Part shown: one piece after another, positions 13,871 to 25,218 of the stretch
Layout: every line of letters starts with the position of its first letter
Position numbering within the stretch: position 1 is the first letter of the stretch
Assembly (NCBI GenBank): GCA_964019055.1
Contig: OZ025206.1
Span: 12,744,291 to 12,808,290, forward strand
From: Anthopleura xanthogrammica
Taxonomy: Eukaryota > Cnidaria > Anthozoa > Actiniaria > Actiniidae
Direction of reading: 5' to 3'
Length of the DNA stretch: 64,000 nucleotides
The notes under the pieces: model-generated
What the model was told of the DNA's origin: nothing
Seen by the model: only the letters and a program-made list of their open reading frames with translations
The model's database searches: none
Translations under genes and position numbers: made by a program

Positions 13871-14221
13871 CATCTACTGCCATCTTGTATCGATCCCATT
13901 CGATCCCAGTTCTTTGCAACACGAGGTCTTTATCAGTCTTTTTGGACTTCGGAAAGACGAATAAACATGGTTCTAGACTTAATATAAGATATCTAAGAAA
14001 AAATGTGGATTATGTACGGTTAAAAAGTAATATGATTTATGAAGCTTGTTATAAGTATTTGGCATCAGTAAATGGCTCTTTTGCTTACAAAGAATATATA
14101 TGCTTCGGCTTTACATATGACACAGGTAGCCCAAACTTTAGTTTTAAAATACAGAGAATGTATGTGAGATGGTGAAATACTTTCGACTTTACTCGTTCTT
14201 CTACAGAATTGATATGATAAA

Positions 14222-14470
14222 CTGTTCACATGAAGGTAGGATGACCCTGGTTCCAGGGACAAGTTTTTTGTTTTCGTTCCCCAGTGGACACCAAAAAACA
14301 AGACTTAGCCCAAGCAATAGGGTGACCCCTACCTTATGAGAGACCCATTCACATGAAGGTAGGGTGACCCTGGTGCTAGGGACAAGTATTTTGTTTTCGT
14401 TCCCCAGGGGACACCAAAAACAAGACTTAGCCCAAGCAATAGGGTGACCCTACCTTCATGTAAACAGGGC
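14222..14470. repeat. Two direct copies of a 110-120 bp element with inverted ends
   Basis: Both units (about 14222-14333 and 14345-14470) begin TTCACATGAAGGTAGG(A/G)TGACCC, share GGGACAAGT, TTTTGTTTTCGTTCCCCAG and CAAGACTTAGCCCAAGCAAT, and end AGGGTGACCC(C)TACCTT. The last part is the inverse of the start, so each unit is a small palindromic-ended element. Tandem or nested insertion of one MITE-like family is the simplest reading. Confidence 0.65.
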
Positions 14471-15074
14471 CTATACCTAAACACCTAAAAATAAATTTGA
14501 AGCTAAAACCAAAATATTTCAGGCTGTTTGTTATCCCTTGAGAATGTGTGGGTTATGACATTACTGCATCTTCTCAATGGTTACTGGCAAAAAGCATTTC
14601 ACTATCTCACATACATTTGTACTGTTTCTCGAACAACAAGAGCTGGTATCTGGGACAATCATCATTAGCACTAATTCCCACTTCTGACTCTGAATGAGAA
14701 GGACTATCAAATGATTTTTCATCTTTTTTTGTAATCCGTTATCAGGATTTAGTGCAAGAGGTATTATAAGACACACATATCAAGCATGCTGGCTATTTTT
14801 ATGGATATCTTGTCCATCGACTACCCTGTTTTCCAGAGGCGCTATCCCTCCAGTGTTTCTTGGTCATAGGGTTCGTTAAGGAATGCAGAGTATCAGTTGA
14901 GCAGCGTGAGCAAACAGCTGCCTCTCATCAAGTGAAACAAAATGAGACGCAGCTACTTTCTCAATCAGGTGCTACTAGTTGAGTAAAAGTAAAGTAAAAG
15001 GCATATCTTGAGTCATGGAGTATTCATATACAGTACATGTACAGTGGTTGTATCGATCAGCTTTGATAGTTACA

Positions 15075-18000
15075 TTAATAAAGGGTTTCTGCATTATTAG
15101 ATCTTGGTTTTTTGATCTTTTCCATGTTCTTTGTGATGGTGTCATGGAGAATAAGCTGAAAAAAGAAAACACTTTTTAGTCCAAAATATTTTGTACCAAA
15201 AAATACTATATTTTATTTTATGCCAATAAACTGTCAATAATTTTAATGCTTTTCATTTAAGACTAAATGCTTTTCCTATGAGAATAAGATTCTTTCTTGT
15301 TTGCTACCAGAAAATATCCATACCCCATCATGAAGGGAATCAGAAATTCCCAGGGAGTGGGGGGTTAGAGAAAAAACAAAATTACAAGGCTTGTAGAGAA
15401 GAAAATTGGGAATTTCTGAAGGATGGAATGAAGGATTCCCTCCAACGAGGGTATGGATATTTTCTGGAAGCACACATTTGAGTGAAATCCTTACTCATGA
15501 ATCTTTTCAACTTCCCCTTACTAGTAAACAAAGAGATAATACTCCATGGAATGGAACATGGTCTGAATCCCAATTGATAGACTGACTTGAGGTTTTTGGT
15601 AATGGTATAAACAATAGATGGTGTTATAGATCAAAAACAGTGGTTTTCACGAAAACACAATCTGGTACAGGAGATACTTATAAGCTACAAGAATCCTGAT
15701 TGATAGATTGACTTAAGGTTTTTGAGAACAATACAATCAACATACATGTATGATGCTATAGATAATAAGCATCAGCTTTTGAATGAGTCATCAGATCAAG
15801 ACTTACATAGTGGTTTCTTAGTTCACAGCAACACAGCCTCAAACTAATAAATTCCTTTTCATCAAGTTCTTGGACAGCATGTCTATAATCCTCCTATAAA
15901 TTATATGCAAGATTAGAAACTGTAATGGGTTTGACAACTCAATATTTAGAAATTATTTGTTAAGAGCTTAAAGACCATGGAGCACTAAGAAATTTTTTTT
16001 TGAGAGCCATGGTAGACTTTGGGAAGCATGGGTTGCATAGCAGTGAGAGCTCACCTCTCACCAATGCGACCTGGGTTTGAGTCCCACCAGACTCAGGATC
16101 GTATGTGGATAAAGTTTCTCGTTTGTTCTCTCCTGTGCTTCGAGGGTTTTTCTCCAGGTTCTCCAGTTTTCCTCCCTCTGCAAAAATCAACTTCTAAATT
16201 CCAATTCCATCATAGAACGAGGGCCACGGGTTTGTTAGCCACTGGCTATAACATGTAAGTGCTACGGTTTGACAATTTATACTGTAACTTCCTTCCAGTT
16301 CTTAAAAAATTTAACTCTGGTCTAGACAGTCTTACCGTAACCACGAGTCAAAGTTAGACTGCAGGTTATGAATTAATTACCTATATTTTATGTTGACCTT
16401 TTATCCCCACAAAAACTGTGATTTTATGAGGTGAGTCTCAGAAGGAAAATGAATGAATGTAGCACAGAAGAAGAGCTTTGACAGTTACTTACAAGCTGTG
16501 GATACTTGACAACTTTTGATATTATTTTTCCTCTGGTCACATAATATCTGTACACCAAAAACACATAATAAGTACATATTAGTTAATATATCAATATGAC
16601 AACATTTGCACTTTCTGCAACTTTGTTTGTAGCCTACGTTGTTGAGAGGGGGAGGTTCTACCCATTCTTTCCCCCACTCTTCTTCAAAGCACTGCAGACT
16701 GACAAGAACAGTAACACAGACTACTTTGTTTGATGTCATGAGATGGTTTTGACATTGCTGTGATATAACCTTAGATACAAGCTACAAATTTCTTCTTGCA
16801 CTAGCAATGCAACAAAAATCGAAAATGTTGCCAGTGCAAGAAAGAATTGCAGCATACATACATGTACATACAGTACACAAATCTTTAACCCATACCATTG
16901 AAAAAACAGTCAGTTAGAATTCAGAAAAGCTGTTGTACATGTGTATATCTGTAAGTATCCCACTACATCTTTAATGCTCTATAGTGTACATACTATCAAG
17001 ATACCAGGAAATAAGTGACTACTCAGTGTTACGTACCGTGCTATCTGGTCTAAGAAAGAAGCTGCCTCTCCTTCTATTCTCTGCACCTCACTCAAAGCTT
17101 CTTCCTACAAACCAAGTATAGGAATGATGAGAATTATTTCTTCAGTTAATATAGTGAATGTTCAAAACCAACAAGGCAAAGATTTTCAGCCAAAACTTTT
17201 CTGTCTCGATATTGTCTGATGACCAGCTGTTATTTTAGGCCCTGTTTAACACTTGCAATTATTTAAGAGAGAGTGCATGTAAAAGTCGAGAGTTGTGGGA
17301 TTTAAAAAAAATTTAAAGAGACTTTTTAATATTATTTTTGTAAAATTAATAGTTTACCAAATCATTTCTATTGGGGAAATAAAAAGAATTTTGATCCCTT
17401 GCAATTGTTGCATGATTCTCAATTTTTACATGCCGCAACCCTCTCTTAATGTTGGTATTATTAAGAATTTAACATACTTGTATAGAGACACCAAAATTGT
17501 TTCCATCTTCAATTCTTGGAATCAAAAGCTGAATCCACATCTTGACCTAAAACAGGCATATTCAAGAAGGCAATGTCAGAAAAATCAATTAAAAACAATT
17601 ACACAGAGGAATTATCAACATAGATTCCCTGGTTGTCATTAGACTAATGTACAGTACATCGGTTGGATATGTCTAGCCTGACTTTTAAACTAAACCAGAG
17701 CTTGACACTAATTTTTTAAGGTACTTGTCCTTGGGCTAGTAACTGTGGATAATCACTAGTCCCAAGGTCTTTTACCCAGTAGTCCACTGCAAACCTTCAC
17801 TAGTCTGAGACTAGTAGATGTACAGTATGTTAGTGTCAAGCCCTGTTAACATGAAATTGGTAAGAAGTCTTAGGATAGCTTACCATGTTGCATTTTTCCA
17901 TGAGGATTTGGATATTTGGCTTTAACAATATCACTAAATCCTGTATAAACTGCGAAAAGAAAGGAAAATACGAGGCTAAGTAAAATCTTGAAGCAGAATT

Positions 18001-21000
18001 TCAAAGTGAAATTGCATTGCATTCATGATAACTCTCCTGTCTCCTTACCTTGTTACAAGGGACAAGATCAACAGCAACTGCAAAAGAGAAATATACATTG
18101 AATAAGAAAGGATTATAACTTTTGAAGTACTCTCAAAAAATCAGTAAGAGGCAGTGCATTTAGAAGTGTACACCACCTTCTCATTAAACTATTTGCCACT
18201 AAAGTGTTGAGAGGTTAATTGGCAGTAGTCTAACATCAATCAAATAAATCATTAGAGTACAATAAAGGCATGCTGGAACCAAACTCTAACAATTTACTTG
18301 ATTGTTAAAAAGGCAAAGTGTATATTTAACATCAGTAGTTCCTTCAGGTGAAATTCAACTGCTATCAATGGTAGCTGACAGTGCACACTTTACTCCCTTC
18401 TCTCTGTTAGTTCTGTGTTTTTTTTTAAAGAGCATTCAAAGCTGAAGCCACACAGATTAGAGAAAAGTTGAAACAGATAACGGAGATCCTATAAAGTGAT
18501 CAAACAGTGGACCTCTAGCTCTTACAATAGGCTGCACACTAACTGACTTATGTCTGTGCCTGATGGTACCTACAGTAGAGAGACTACAACGGTTTAACAA
18601 GACATTAACTGATTAGCACATAACAATGAAAACAATGGTAAGTTGTTCTGCATTGTTACGAATTGTTACTAATCTTCTTACCCAGTTCGGCCATTTGTTC
18701 AATTTCTTCACCATGCGATAGTTTTCTCTTCTTGTTCGTACGCTGACAAGAGAAAGGTTAAAAATAATAAACAATTATTGGACGAGGTTGAGCAAAATAT
18801 CATGATTTGTTAGTGGCGAGAAAGCAAGCAATCATTTCCTAATGCAGAAGGCAGAGACAAATAATTGCTTGCGAGGCACAAATAAATCACGATAACCGAT
18901 TTCAATAATTGTTTTATCATTCGATTTTTTTTTGTATTTTGGCTGTTTTACTGTCTAGCAAACATCCCAAGTCATTTCTGACAGCTCAGAGAAGTGAGCC
19001 ATGTCAACAAATATAAGGTTACTGCAAATGAATAGACCATTATTTGTAGGCAGTTATTTGCAGCTACAGTATCTCAGCCAATCAAAATGACGGGAAAAAT
19101 AATTTGAATGTTAAATGTTGCTAGTCATAATAACTATGCATTATAGGCAAGTTAATTAAAAAATCATTATAATTAACAAACCAAAACTTTGGTTACAGTA
19201 CTATACATTTTTTAGAATAGTTTGGGTGCAAATATGTCACTTAGACCCAGTTTAGACGTCAAAGTTCACATGTGCTGAATCTAATGCAAATGAGCAAAAC
19301 CTACATGTATTGTTTGAGTTCATTTGCATTAGATTTGGCACATGTGAACTTTGACGTCTAAACCAGGCCTTATTTCAGACCACCTGTCCTTCCCATTGAA
19401 TCCAATCATGACCTCAACCCTCCTATCTGGACTGAAGAAGCCAATAATTTCTCTTAATTATTGTAATTATTACAATAATTAAGAGAAATTTTGGAGGCCT
19501 GTCTGTATTTCTGAATAATTCTGACCACTCTGAGAACCAATCAGATTGTTCCATTTTCACCAAACATTGCTGAATGAATTGTTCTTGTTTGTTTTCCTAT
19601 CACTAACCTTGTCAACATCATTACATTTGTCATCTTTGGGATGTGTTACTGGAATAATGGATTTACTATGAACTTCAGCAATCTGAGCCATACCGAACCG
19701 TCCAGACTTGAAAATATAAATATATACAAGCATTAGCAATCTTGAACATCTCTAATACTTAGGATAGTAACATTACAAGCTGGGTGGAAAATTGTTACTA
19801 AGATGGCTTCAGATTTGAACAAATCAAAAAGAGAAAGTCAGACAATCACAGTATTTAAGCCAGAGATTACAGAGGGGGGTACATGGTCTCTTAACTCCTC
19901 CCCTCTTCGACACGAGTGAAAAACGCACTGCGCATGCTCGGAAGTTTGGCAGAAAATTCATAGACGAGTCTTGTTTACTAGAAAACCATTACATATACAG
20001 TATTATGCCAATTTCTTTTGTATTATTTGACCAGGGAAAGAAAGCAACTAAAGTAATGTGTCAGGAAAAAATAAGCACTAACTTTCCACGAACGGCCTTA
20101 ACTTTAGAGATTTACTAAACGGCGGTAGATCTCCAATTATGGTTTTTATTGTAAACATGACAAACTTCCTGGCATGCGCAGTGCTTTTTTCACTCGTGTC
20201 CCTCTCTTCCCATTATTTCTGTAAGACATATCATCTGGAGGCTGGCAATTGTTTCCATAAATTCACAAATCAGAAAAATATGATTAATGAATAACCTTGA
20301 AACAATGATTCTGCAAGTACAACAGACCATTTTTACATGAAGTCAGTGCGGCAGTGGTGTACAGTGGTGTACAGTGTACCTAAACAATGTGTTTTCAATC
20401 CTCCAGAAATTGAACTCTATTATTTTTAATTTTATACAAAAACTGATCTAGAAATGATCTATACAAATTTTCCCAAATCACAATCTTCAAAATTAGCAGA
20501 TAACACATCACTGAAATTCATAAATCACAGTCCAAAGAAAGGAAGAATCATATGTTATGCATAACCCCTATGTCCTCCTGTATCATGACAGTTAGTGTTT
20601 TACCCCCTAAATTATTATAACACCTTCCACATCGAACTATGCTAAAGGTCCCTGTATACACCTGGGTATTTTTAAAAAAATTGTGTTCATTTCAGCTATT
20701 CTTGGATGTCATATCCTTTGTCTCCAATAACCTGAACTTCATGTGCCTGAATTTAAAGTACTGAGTCCAAGCAGCTTGAGAGTTATCCCCAACCCTGCTT
20801 GCTATGGGGGTGCCTGGATGCTACTGCAAGCTTATCAGACCGAGTTGGCAGTATTTTGAAAACTGGAGCAGTGTTGGTTTTTGCTCTCAGCCACCCTCCC
20901 CGCTATTCGGAATGCATAGCATAAGGTGAGTATTCTCCACTGGCCGAGTTAGTGTGACAGATACCAGTGGTAGACTGTGGCCAGGTTCCCATGGTTACCA

Positions 21001-21690
21001 CTGGGGAAGGACATGGCCTGGCACCTAAGCCCAAACCTATCTGGATGATTTGTACCCTTATATGGATTGAGACTCCTGTGCTTTTAGCCATAAATGGTGA
21101 ATACCTTAGGATACATATTTCTAATAATATTATCACCAAAGGACTGATTTACCCAGTACTTATTTTTGACTAAAAGGAGACAGTAAAGATGTCCATGACG
21201 TAAGCAACATGACGATGACGTAACCACAAATGCAAATTACCTTATCAACTTATGGAAAGAGAAAGGAATTCAAGGGCAAGTGAGTTCCTTAAAGCTATCA
21301 TACGGAAATATTTTACCTTAAGGAGACCGTCCAGTTCGGCTACCTTCTCGGGGAAAAATTTGGTAACCACTTCTTCGGCCTACAAGAAAAAAACGAATAA
21401 ATACATGCACTGTCACGTACAAGATACAAGGTTAAGGGGTCTCACTCCGGAGTGACCATCATTAAAACGAGAAAAACTTACTTCATCGCTGAACTGGTTG
21501 TGATAGTTTGATAACTGTTAAAAAGGAATGAAGAAAAAAAAGTTAGTTAGATACAAGTACAGAGAATGGTTCACGTTGTTAGAAGGAATGGCGATAGTTC
21601 ACAAAGCTTATTTCTAGTCATTCAAAACGAAGCTTATCTTGTTAGGAGTATCGATAGATCGCAAAATACACTCACTTTATCTCTAGGCAT
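15075..21690 (-). CDS. PSME3: Proteasome activator complex subunit 3 (PA28-gamma / REG-gamma)
   Basis: Complete gene. Coding exons in order: 21676-21690, 21482-21514, 21317-21379, 19608-19706, 18682-18742, 18049-18077, 17884-17949, 17478-17546, 17037-17104, 16493-16547, 15807-15893, 15075-15155. All junctions are GT/AG and phases join without a break into 241 residues (vertebrate proteins are about 254). PA28-gamma forms a heptameric nuclear cap that opens the 20S proteasome. Seen here: the start MPRDK, the KFFPEKVAEL helix, a basic NKKRKL nuclear-localisation-like stretch at about 73-78 in the variable linker, the activation loop IPRIEDGNNFGV at about 131-141, the DEKEFISLRL helix, and the exact C-terminal NAETLY end that docks in the proteasome. 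Three Cys in a row (CCCELRN) replace aliphatic residues in that helix. The introns carry a SINE and several foldbacks. Identity is certain from the C-terminal half; the two shortest exons are the least certain. Confidence 0.95.
15307..15467. repeat. Inverted-repeat element in PSME3 last intron
   Basis: Ends CCAGAAAATATCCATACCC and its reverse complement GGGTATGGATATTTTCTGG bracket 161 bp; the inner parts (GGGAATC and GATTCCC) also pair. No coding content. Likely a small foldback transposon. Confidence 0.65.
16015..16260 (+). mobile_element. tRNA-derived SINE in PSME3 intron
   Basis: The head resembles a tRNA gene: GCATAGCAGTGAGAGCTCAC, CTCTCACCAATGCGACC, then GGTTTGAGTCC at 16074-16084, which matches the pol III B box (GGTTCRANTCC) with one change. 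The body carries TTCGAGGGTTTTTCTCC, GGTTCTCCAGTTTTCCTCCC and TCTGCAAAAA. The relics at 1-230 and 4920-5110 share body words. It lies between PSME3 exons, on the strand opposite to that gene. Confidence 0.7.
17696..17845. mobile_element. hAT-like MITE in PSME3 intron
   Basis: Left end CAGAGCTTGACACTAA and right end TTAGTGTCAAGCCCTG are inverse (one mismatch), 150 bp apart; CTAGT words recur inside. CAGGG-type ends are typical of hAT elements. An 8-bp target duplication is not evident. Confidence 0.55.
19246..19368. repeat. Foldback element, about 48-bp arms
   Basis: The left arm includes TTTAGACGTCAAAGTTCACA and then ATCTAATGCAAATGA; the right arm gives the same words in reverse complement, separated by a short loop. 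Only a few mismatches. It lies in the long PSME3 intron between 19706 and 21317... boundary on the 3' side of exon 19608-19706. Confidence 0.7.
19446..19490. repeat. Perfect 21-bp palindrome
   Basis: Two perfect 21-bp arms with a TTA centre; each arm starts AATTTCTCTTAATTATTG. Very AT-rich, so it could extrude as a cruciform. It is in a PSME3 intron 80 bp from the foldback at 19246-19368. Confidence 0.8.
19909..20200. mobile_element. Inverted-repeat element in PSME3 intron
   Basis: The left end GACACGAGTGAAAAACGCAC continues TGCGCATGC; the right end is GCATGCGCAGTGCTTTTTTC then ACTCGTGTC, its inverse with one or two changes; GGAAGTTTG inside the left end also pairs with CAAACTTCC on the right. 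About 290 bp, non-coding, MITE-like. Confidence 0.65.
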
Positions 21691-21939
21691 TTTTCTGATA
21701 TGTAGTTAAAAAGGCTTTATAAATCAAAAAATTAAAAATCCTTTTCTTTCCTTGTGAAGACGGCAAATCTGTTACAAAATGCCGCTAAAAAAGAACCACG
21801 CTTTGATCACGCTGACCCAATCCTTACACTGCTCGTGGATTCGTAATCCGAGGATTCCGAGTGGTTTCCGACCTATTTCCGAAGCTTGATGCTTGAGCCA
21901 CAGGAATCCCAAACTCGAAGACGGTACTTATAATCCCAA

Positions 21940-22140
21940 TGGGATGAATGAACGCTTCGCTTTTAATTAATCCATTCTTTTGTCTTTTTATCATTTCTTA
22001 TTGTTTTTTTCCTGTAATCTTGCCTACCTTGCTCTCATTGGTTATCTATTTTCTATCTTCATCATATATACACTACCTTCCAATCTTATTCTCTCTTTTA
22101 CTCCGACGAAGGACTAGCGTCCGAAACGTCAGTAAGTGAT
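21940..22140 (+). mobile_element. Retroelement end relic, probably Penelope-like
   Basis: A pyrimidine-rich stretch with a short open frame (21948-22139) full of hydrophobic codons ends in a hammerhead-like motif at 22098-22135. Hammerhead ribozymes in the terminal repeats of Penelope-like elements are established for many animals including cnidarians. No reverse transcriptase or GIY-YIG remnant was seen, so the assignment rests on the hammerhead alone. Confidence 0.4.
22098..22135 (+). ncRNA. Hammerhead ribozyme-like motif (degenerate)
   Basis: In order: TTACT (22098-22102), CCGACGA (22103-22109), an A, GGAC-TAGC-GTCC hairpin (22111-22122), GAAA (22123-22126), a minimal stem III C-G, TC cleavage-site region, then AGTAA (22131-22135). 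TTACT pairs with AGTAA as stem I, and GGAC pairs with GTCC as stem II. The conserved core should read CTGANGA; here the second base is C, so this copy is expected to be weak or inactive. The very short stem III is the form known from Penelope-like elements. Confidence 0.55.
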
Positions 22141-23258
22141 CTCTCTTATTTTTTACGGTGTAAAATTTAACTTTTTATCCAAACTCGAAGAGTACATTGA
22201 TGTAATCCTTGGAAAAATGCATTTAAATGAAATATTTGAAGATATTCAAGTTTTCGTTACTAAATATATTGTACTTATTGATATTATTATTGAAAACAAA
22301 ATAAATGAATTGTTCCTTGAAAATTTGTTCACCTTAATTCAGGGTGCAGATCTAAGGAGGGGTTCAGGAGGCAATGATGCAACCCCCTGGGCTGACTTTA
22401 TGAGCCTACTTAGCTTTGAGGATAATCAATACAAAGTAATGTTTTTTTCTTTGATTATAAAGGGTACATCCCTCCCTGGGTCGACTTTGCCCCTTATACA
22501 GCTTTGAAGATATCAAGGAATAATTCCAAACATTCTATATAAGACAAGATCATCTGAGGATCGAGTTATTTTTCTGACAGAAATATTTTTGATCCAGTGC
22601 AGCATAACCCATAACCCAATTATTAAAAACTTATACCTCAACGATGATGATATAACCCCATTATTTTACACAACTCATACATATCTATTAATGAAAGACA
22701 TAGTATAGTTATCAACGTACCCATTGCAACATAAATTGAACACAATTTCCTCCATTAATATAATTATAATATTTATTAGCATAATACTTTTTTTGCCCAA
22801 TTTTTGCCAACAAATTTTAATTGCTTGTTTGACCATCTAGTGCCTAAATTATCTTAGATTTTTTTCCTATTTTCAGGAAGTTATCCAAATTATTCTTTTC
22901 ATAATAATATATAAATTAAACCAATAATCTTTCACAAGTAAATCAAAATCAGATGAATACCTGTTTAAAACAAATCAAAACATAAATAAAAGTACAAGTA
23001 TGTAACAGGTTAAAATTATAAATAGCAAAAAAATTCACAATATTATCATTTTTTGTTGAATTCATATCTAATTATTGGATTTTTTTAAATGTTAAATTTC
23101 CTTTAAATAAATTCTTAAGAATTTTATGAATTAAATCAAAATTATTGCTATATTTCTATATAGGCATTATGCATATATCAATTTTCATGCATGCAATATT
23201 ACACAGGACATATGTCAATTTGAAATTATTTCAGATTCAATAAAATTTAATTATCTAA
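22141..23258. other. AT-rich intergenic
   Basis: No gene recognised. The open frame 22136-22507 has no recognisable domain. ATTAAA on the minus strand at 23251-23246, just past the stop of the BTB gene, is a possible poly(A) signal for it. Confidence 0.4.
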
Positions 23259-24584
23259 CTAGAAGTGGAATATAATATCTGGTATTTGGCCCGCTGATAT
23301 TGAAGTACCATTCGAACTTGTGTACTCAAAAAAATTGAATTTTGTTCCCTCAACCATGATATTTTTTTGGCCATCTGTTCCACTTAGTGAGCATGGCCCT
23401 TTCATAAGGACATTTATAGTATAGATGACATTTTTCACCACAGCAATGCTTTCCTCAAATAAAATATCCTGAACTATATCAGTAGTATTTGCTGAGTAGG
23501 AAACCTTATTGTGAGAGACAAGTTTGTCGTGAACCAACACTTCAACATAGACTTTATAATCACCATCAGTCTTACTTGGTCCATAAACTCCAATACCTTT
23601 CATAAAAATACTCTGATCTGTCATGAACTTTATGCCATCATTCTTTCTGGTATCACAGAACCAGTCACTACCACAACAGCTTTTAAACCGTGAACATCTG
23701 TACGACTTTTGGACTTGCAAGGGCTTTGGTACACGAGGAATAATCTCAAATGAAACTTTGGTTTCTAGACTGGATATAAAAAAAAGAAATATACTTGTGA
23801 CTTCTTCGTAAGAAAGTAGTCCAGTCCTGGCAACTTCATCAGCAAATTCAACAGGAGACATAACTGGAAAGCGTATATATTTTAAAGCTTTTGAAGCAAT
23901 GTTTCTTAAATTTTCAGGAGTTTGATCCAATTTTTTTCGACTACATTCTACGTTTGCCCATCGCTTGACAGCATGAAATAAAGAAACCTCCCTGATAGTG
24001 AGAGAGCTTCTTTGAACAAGACACACCAATGTGTCAAGATCTAACTCAGTAAAATGTTCCGATTCCAAGACTTTAGACGTGTGCAAGTCAACAACATTCC
24101 AACACTCGTCTTCTAGGACTTTCTCATTTAGAAACAGCGCATGACTAAGCACTGTCAGAACATTTTCAGGGTTCAAATTTTTCTTGACAAAATCTATACA
24201 CTTGTCACCTATAACGGGTACTAGGTACTTGTTGGCTAAGTACAACACTCCAAGCGCATTATCAAGCGTAAGAAAGACCTTGTCTGTATAAATAAAACGC
24301 AGGAGTTCAACAAATGCATCAGGATCGGCATCTGTGACGAGAATTTCACCGTCTTTTTCAGCCAGTTTTCCATAGAACATTGCAAGAAAGACAGGACTGC
24401 TGATCGCTAATACGTATTTATGTCCAGGGATTCGCTCTTTTCCGTGACCAACCAAGAAGTGCACATCACTGAGTAGCTCATTTTTAAACATCTTTTCATT
24501 TCTTTCACGAACAGTGGAGGCTTTGAGCTGCCATTTATCGGAGCTCAGAGTCAACCCCTCCACCGCCGCCATCTTTGTTGACAT
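23259..24584 (-). CDS. BTB-BACK-PHR protein (BTBD3/6-like), intronless
   Basis: A single open exon of 441 residues. A BTB/POZ domain occupies about 30-135 (SDVHFLVG, HKYVLAISSPVF, FVELLRFIYTD, LYLANKYLVP), a BACK domain about 140-245 (NVLTVLSHALFLNE, CWNVVDLHT, EVSLFHAVKRWA), and a C-terminal PHR-type beta domain about 295-441 (GIGVYGPSKTDGDYKVYVEV, ending GQIPDIIFHF). This order is that of BTBD1/2/3/6 proteins, which act as substrate adaptors of CUL3 ubiquitin ligases; that role is inferred from the family. The start is the Met 4 codons before a second in-frame Met, and the start codes MSTKMAA, where the AAGATGGCGGC word is also a YY1-type promoter-proximal motif. The lack of introns suggests a retroposed or lineage-expanded copy; BTBD6-like genes are often multicopy in cnidarians. 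Confidence 0.9.
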   Translation of the reverse strand: MSTKMAAVEGLTLSSDKWQLKASTVRERNEKMFKNELLSDVHFLVGHGKERIPGHKYVLAISSPVFLAMFYGKLAEKDGEILVTDADPDAFVELLRFIYTDKVFLTLDNALGVLYLANKYLVPVIGDKCIDFVKKNLNPENVLTVLSHALFLNEKVLEDECWNVVDLHTSKVLESEHFTELDLDTLVCLVQRSSLTIREVSLFHAVKRWANVECSRKKLDQTPENLRNIASKALKYIRFPVMSPVEFADEVARTGLLSYEEVTSIFLFFISSLETKVSFEIIPRVPKPLQVQKSYRCSRFKSCCGSDWFCDTRKNDGIKFMTDQSIFMKGIGVYGPSKTDGDYKVYVEVLVHDKLVSHNKVSYSANTTDIVQDILFEESIAVVKNVIYTINVLMKGPCSLSGTDGQKNIMVEGTKFNFFEYTSSNGTSISAGQIPDIIFHF

Positions 24585-25066
24585 TTTTGAAAATGAATGA
24601 AAATACCACCGAACTGGTTTCTGGGTAATTTTAAAGAGCCACCCACAGGTAACCCAAGAATTGATTTTGGTTGAATTTCCTCCACCATCCTTAAGCCCGT
24701 CATTTGGATTGTCAAAGCTCTTAGATAGATTTCTATAAGCCCGTAATCATAGTCGTACGGATGTCATACTAGTTCCTGTCTTTGAACTGTGAACTCTGAG
24801 CTTTGAACTCTACTTTTGAAAAAGCCCAATTGGCACGAGCAAATAAGTAAATAATTAACACTGACAGCCCATCACATCACGGCACGGCACGGCACGGCAC
24901 GGCACGGCACACGACTTATTTATATTTTGTAATTTTCATCATTTTTAGAAGCTGGGAGAGTCAGAGAATTCTGGGCTGCTTGAGGTGAAAATTAACAACC
25001 CTCTCTTTTAAAGAAACAAATTGTTCCATTATTCTTCTAGATATCTATAGTGGGAGATCTTTATAG
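24585..25066. other. BTB gene 5' flank with GGCAC microsatellite
   Basis: Upstream of the BTB gene. A short run of the 5-bp repeat GGCAC (about 6-7 copies) lies at 24878-24912. No other structure recognised. Confidence 0.6.
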
Positions 25067-25218
25067 CGAATCGAAATATGGCGACCAATTTGAATAACTT
25101 TTGTTCTCGACTGACTAGCACCTCATACATGTAAAAACGCATTTATGTTTCCACGTGAACACGAGGCTAGTCAGTCCAGAACAATAGTTATTCAAATTGA
25201 TCGCTATATTTCGATTCG
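25067..25218. mobile_element. Foldback MITE, about 57-bp arms
   Basis: Left arm begins CGAATCGAAATATGGCGACC and continues AATTTGAATAACTTTTGTTC, CGACTGACTAGC; the right arm is its reverse complement with few mismatches, ending ATATTTCGATTCG. The arms flank about 40 bp. No coding content. Confidence 0.8.

Larger units (their letters stand above)
12651..15074. other. Intergenic, with two foldback elements
   Basis: No gene recognised. Short plus-strand frames at 12922-13137 and 13245-13561 have no recognisable domains. The hairpin at 13736-13870 and the duplicated element at 14222-14470 lie here. The region from about 14480 to 15074 is probably the 3' UTR and downstream flank of PSME3. Confidence 0.45.
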
